From NCBI GenBank assembly GCA_002171035.2, contig NHHO02000031.1, positions 1-8,211 on the forward strand: 8,211 bases of DNA, in the 5' to 3' direction. The notes beneath the pieces were generated by a model. That model was not told the DNA's origin. It ran no database searches and saw only the letters and a program-made list of their open reading frames with translations. This document shows positions 7,594-8,211 of the stretch, one piece after another. Made by a program: the position numbers and the translations under genes. How positions within the stretch are numbered: position 1 is the first letter of the stretch; each line of letters begins with the position of its first letter. Source of the DNA: Candidatus Pelagibacter sp. TMED165. Its GTDB lineage: Bacteria; Pseudomonadota; Alphaproteobacteria; Pelagibacterales; Pelagibacteraceae.

Positions 7594-8211
7594 TTACAAA
7601 CCAAATTTTTGCCACAAAGCTTTTTCTTCTAAATCGTTAATTATATTGTCAAAATGATCATTCAAAGATGATGATAATTTTTTTGCTATAAATCCTTTCT
7701 GTTTCTCAAATTTTTTAATAATTACTTTTTCTCCAAATTTTTCATTTAAAACTTGCTCAGCGTTTCCAATTCCATCAATCAATCCCAATTTCAAAGCTGT
7801 TGCTCCAGTCCAAAACTCACCAGTAAAGATATTGTTTTTTTCAGGTTCTTTTAATTTTTTTCCTCTACTTTTTTCTACAACTTTTATAAAATCTGAATGA
7901 AGTTCTAATTGGATTTGCTTCAGCCTCTTTACATCCTCCTCTTTTTCATCGACAAAAGGATCCAGCGTGCTTTTATTTTTTCCAGCGGTATAAACTCTTC
8001 TTTGCACTCCAAGCTTATTAATTAATTCTTTAAAGCCAAATGAAGCAGAGATTACTCCTATAGAGCCGATAATCGAACTCGAATTTGCGTAAATTTCATC
8101 CCCAGCACATGCAATAAAATACCCTCCGGAAGCAGCTACATCTTCTGCAAAAACAATTACTTTGGTATTATTCTTTTCAGCGAGTTGTCTTATATAACTG
8201 TATATTAAATG
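7594..8211 (-). CDS. S49 family serine peptidase (SppA/SohB-like), 5' end outside window
   Basis: This is the C-terminal 205 residues of an S49 peptidase, a family of ClpP-fold, usually membrane-anchored proteases that degrade signal peptides or other membrane-associated peptides. The frame is open to the window edge, so the start and any N-terminal membrane anchor are not visible. Counting from the edge, the segment contains DVAASGGYFIA with the catalytic Ser28 (codon 8130-8128), then DEIYAN...IIGSIGVI (38-54), then TAGKNKSTLDPF with Lys80 (codon 7974-7972). The 52-residue Ser-Lys spacing equals that of Bacillus subtilis SppA (Ser147/Lys199), so this is a single-domain type with a Ser-Lys dyad. 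A GTG at 8007 could be taken as a start, but it falls after the catalytic Ser inside the conserved domain and is not the real one. The TAA stop abuts the glyQ ATG. As far as I recall, S49 peptidase next to glyQ recurs in Alphaproteobacteria. SppA versus SohB cannot be decided from this part. Confidence 0.92.
   Translation of the reverse strand, partial: HLIYSYIRQLAEKNNTKVIVFAEDVAASGGYFIACAGDEIYANSSSIIGSIGVISASFGFKELINKLGVQRRVYTAGKNKSTLDPFVDEKEEDVKRLKQIQLELHSDFIKVVEKSRGKKLKEPEKNNIFTGEFWTGATALKLGLIDGIGNAEQVLNEKFGEKVIIKKFEKQKGFIAKKLSSSLNDHFDNIINDLEEKALWQKFGL

Noticed and set aside
6709..7600. Glycine riboswitch or T-box controlling glyQS
   Set aside because: There is no leader between the S49 gene and glyQ. 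Any such element would have to lie upstream of the S49 gene, beyond the window.
7594..8007. Separate 137-residue gene starting at GTG 8007
   Set aside because: The same frame continues open to the window edge with conserved S49 sequence including the catalytic Ser, so it is only the 3' part of a longer gene.
1..8211. CRISPR array, transposon, toxin-antitoxin or defence cassette
   Set aside because: No spaced direct repeats, transposase, recombinase or unrecognised gene cluster is visible; recognisable housekeeping genes fill almost the entire window.

Overview
The window looks like core genome of a streamlined, AT-rich alphaproteobacterium, most likely a SAR11/Pelagibacterales-type marine organism. 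This is inferred from the very low GC content, the Lys/Asn/Ile-rich proteins, gene spacings of -4 to 60 bases, a two-subunit (alpha2beta2-type) glycyl-tRNA synthetase with alphaproteobacterial-looking motifs, and a full-length pyruvate phosphate dikinase. No marker gene fixes the species. Intact NAD-synthesis genes argue against a Rickettsia-like endosymbiont.

Layout: (1) positions 10-93, minus strand, a complete tRNA-Leu with anticodon GAG and an encoded CCA end. (2) Positions 94-153, a 60-base divergent promoter region with a small perfect inverted repeat. (3) Positions 154-1978, plus strand, nadA and nadC, which meet end to end; nadC has no ATG start and uses GTG or TTG. (4) Positions 1979-1993, a 15-base tail-to-tail junction. 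(5) Positions 1994-8211, minus strand, a tightly packed operon read from the right edge leftwards: an S49 (SppA/SohB-like) peptidase whose 5' part lies outside the window, then glyQ, glyS and ppdK. The three junctions are 0 bases, 3 bases and a 4-base ATGA overlap.

How the genes work together: NadA and NadC catalyse consecutive steps of de novo NAD synthesis (iminoaspartate + DHAP to quinolinate, then quinolinate + PRPP to nicotinate mononucleotide). The enzyme supplying iminoaspartate (NadB, or an aspartate dehydrogenase) is not in the window. GlyQ and GlyS are the two subunits of one glycyl-tRNA synthetase. PpdK interconverts pyruvate and phosphoenolpyruvate, and its co-transcription with glyQS looks like operon packing rather than a shared pathway. 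The S49 peptidase is a probable membrane-associated serine protease.

Every gene belongs to a familiar family with its key residues in place. I found no mobile element, CRISPR array, phage gene, toxin-antitoxin pair or unknown gene cassette. No stretch over 300 bases lacks a gene. The second-look items are modest: start sites, junction structures, the palindrome upstream of nadA, the missing nadB, and the mixed operon.
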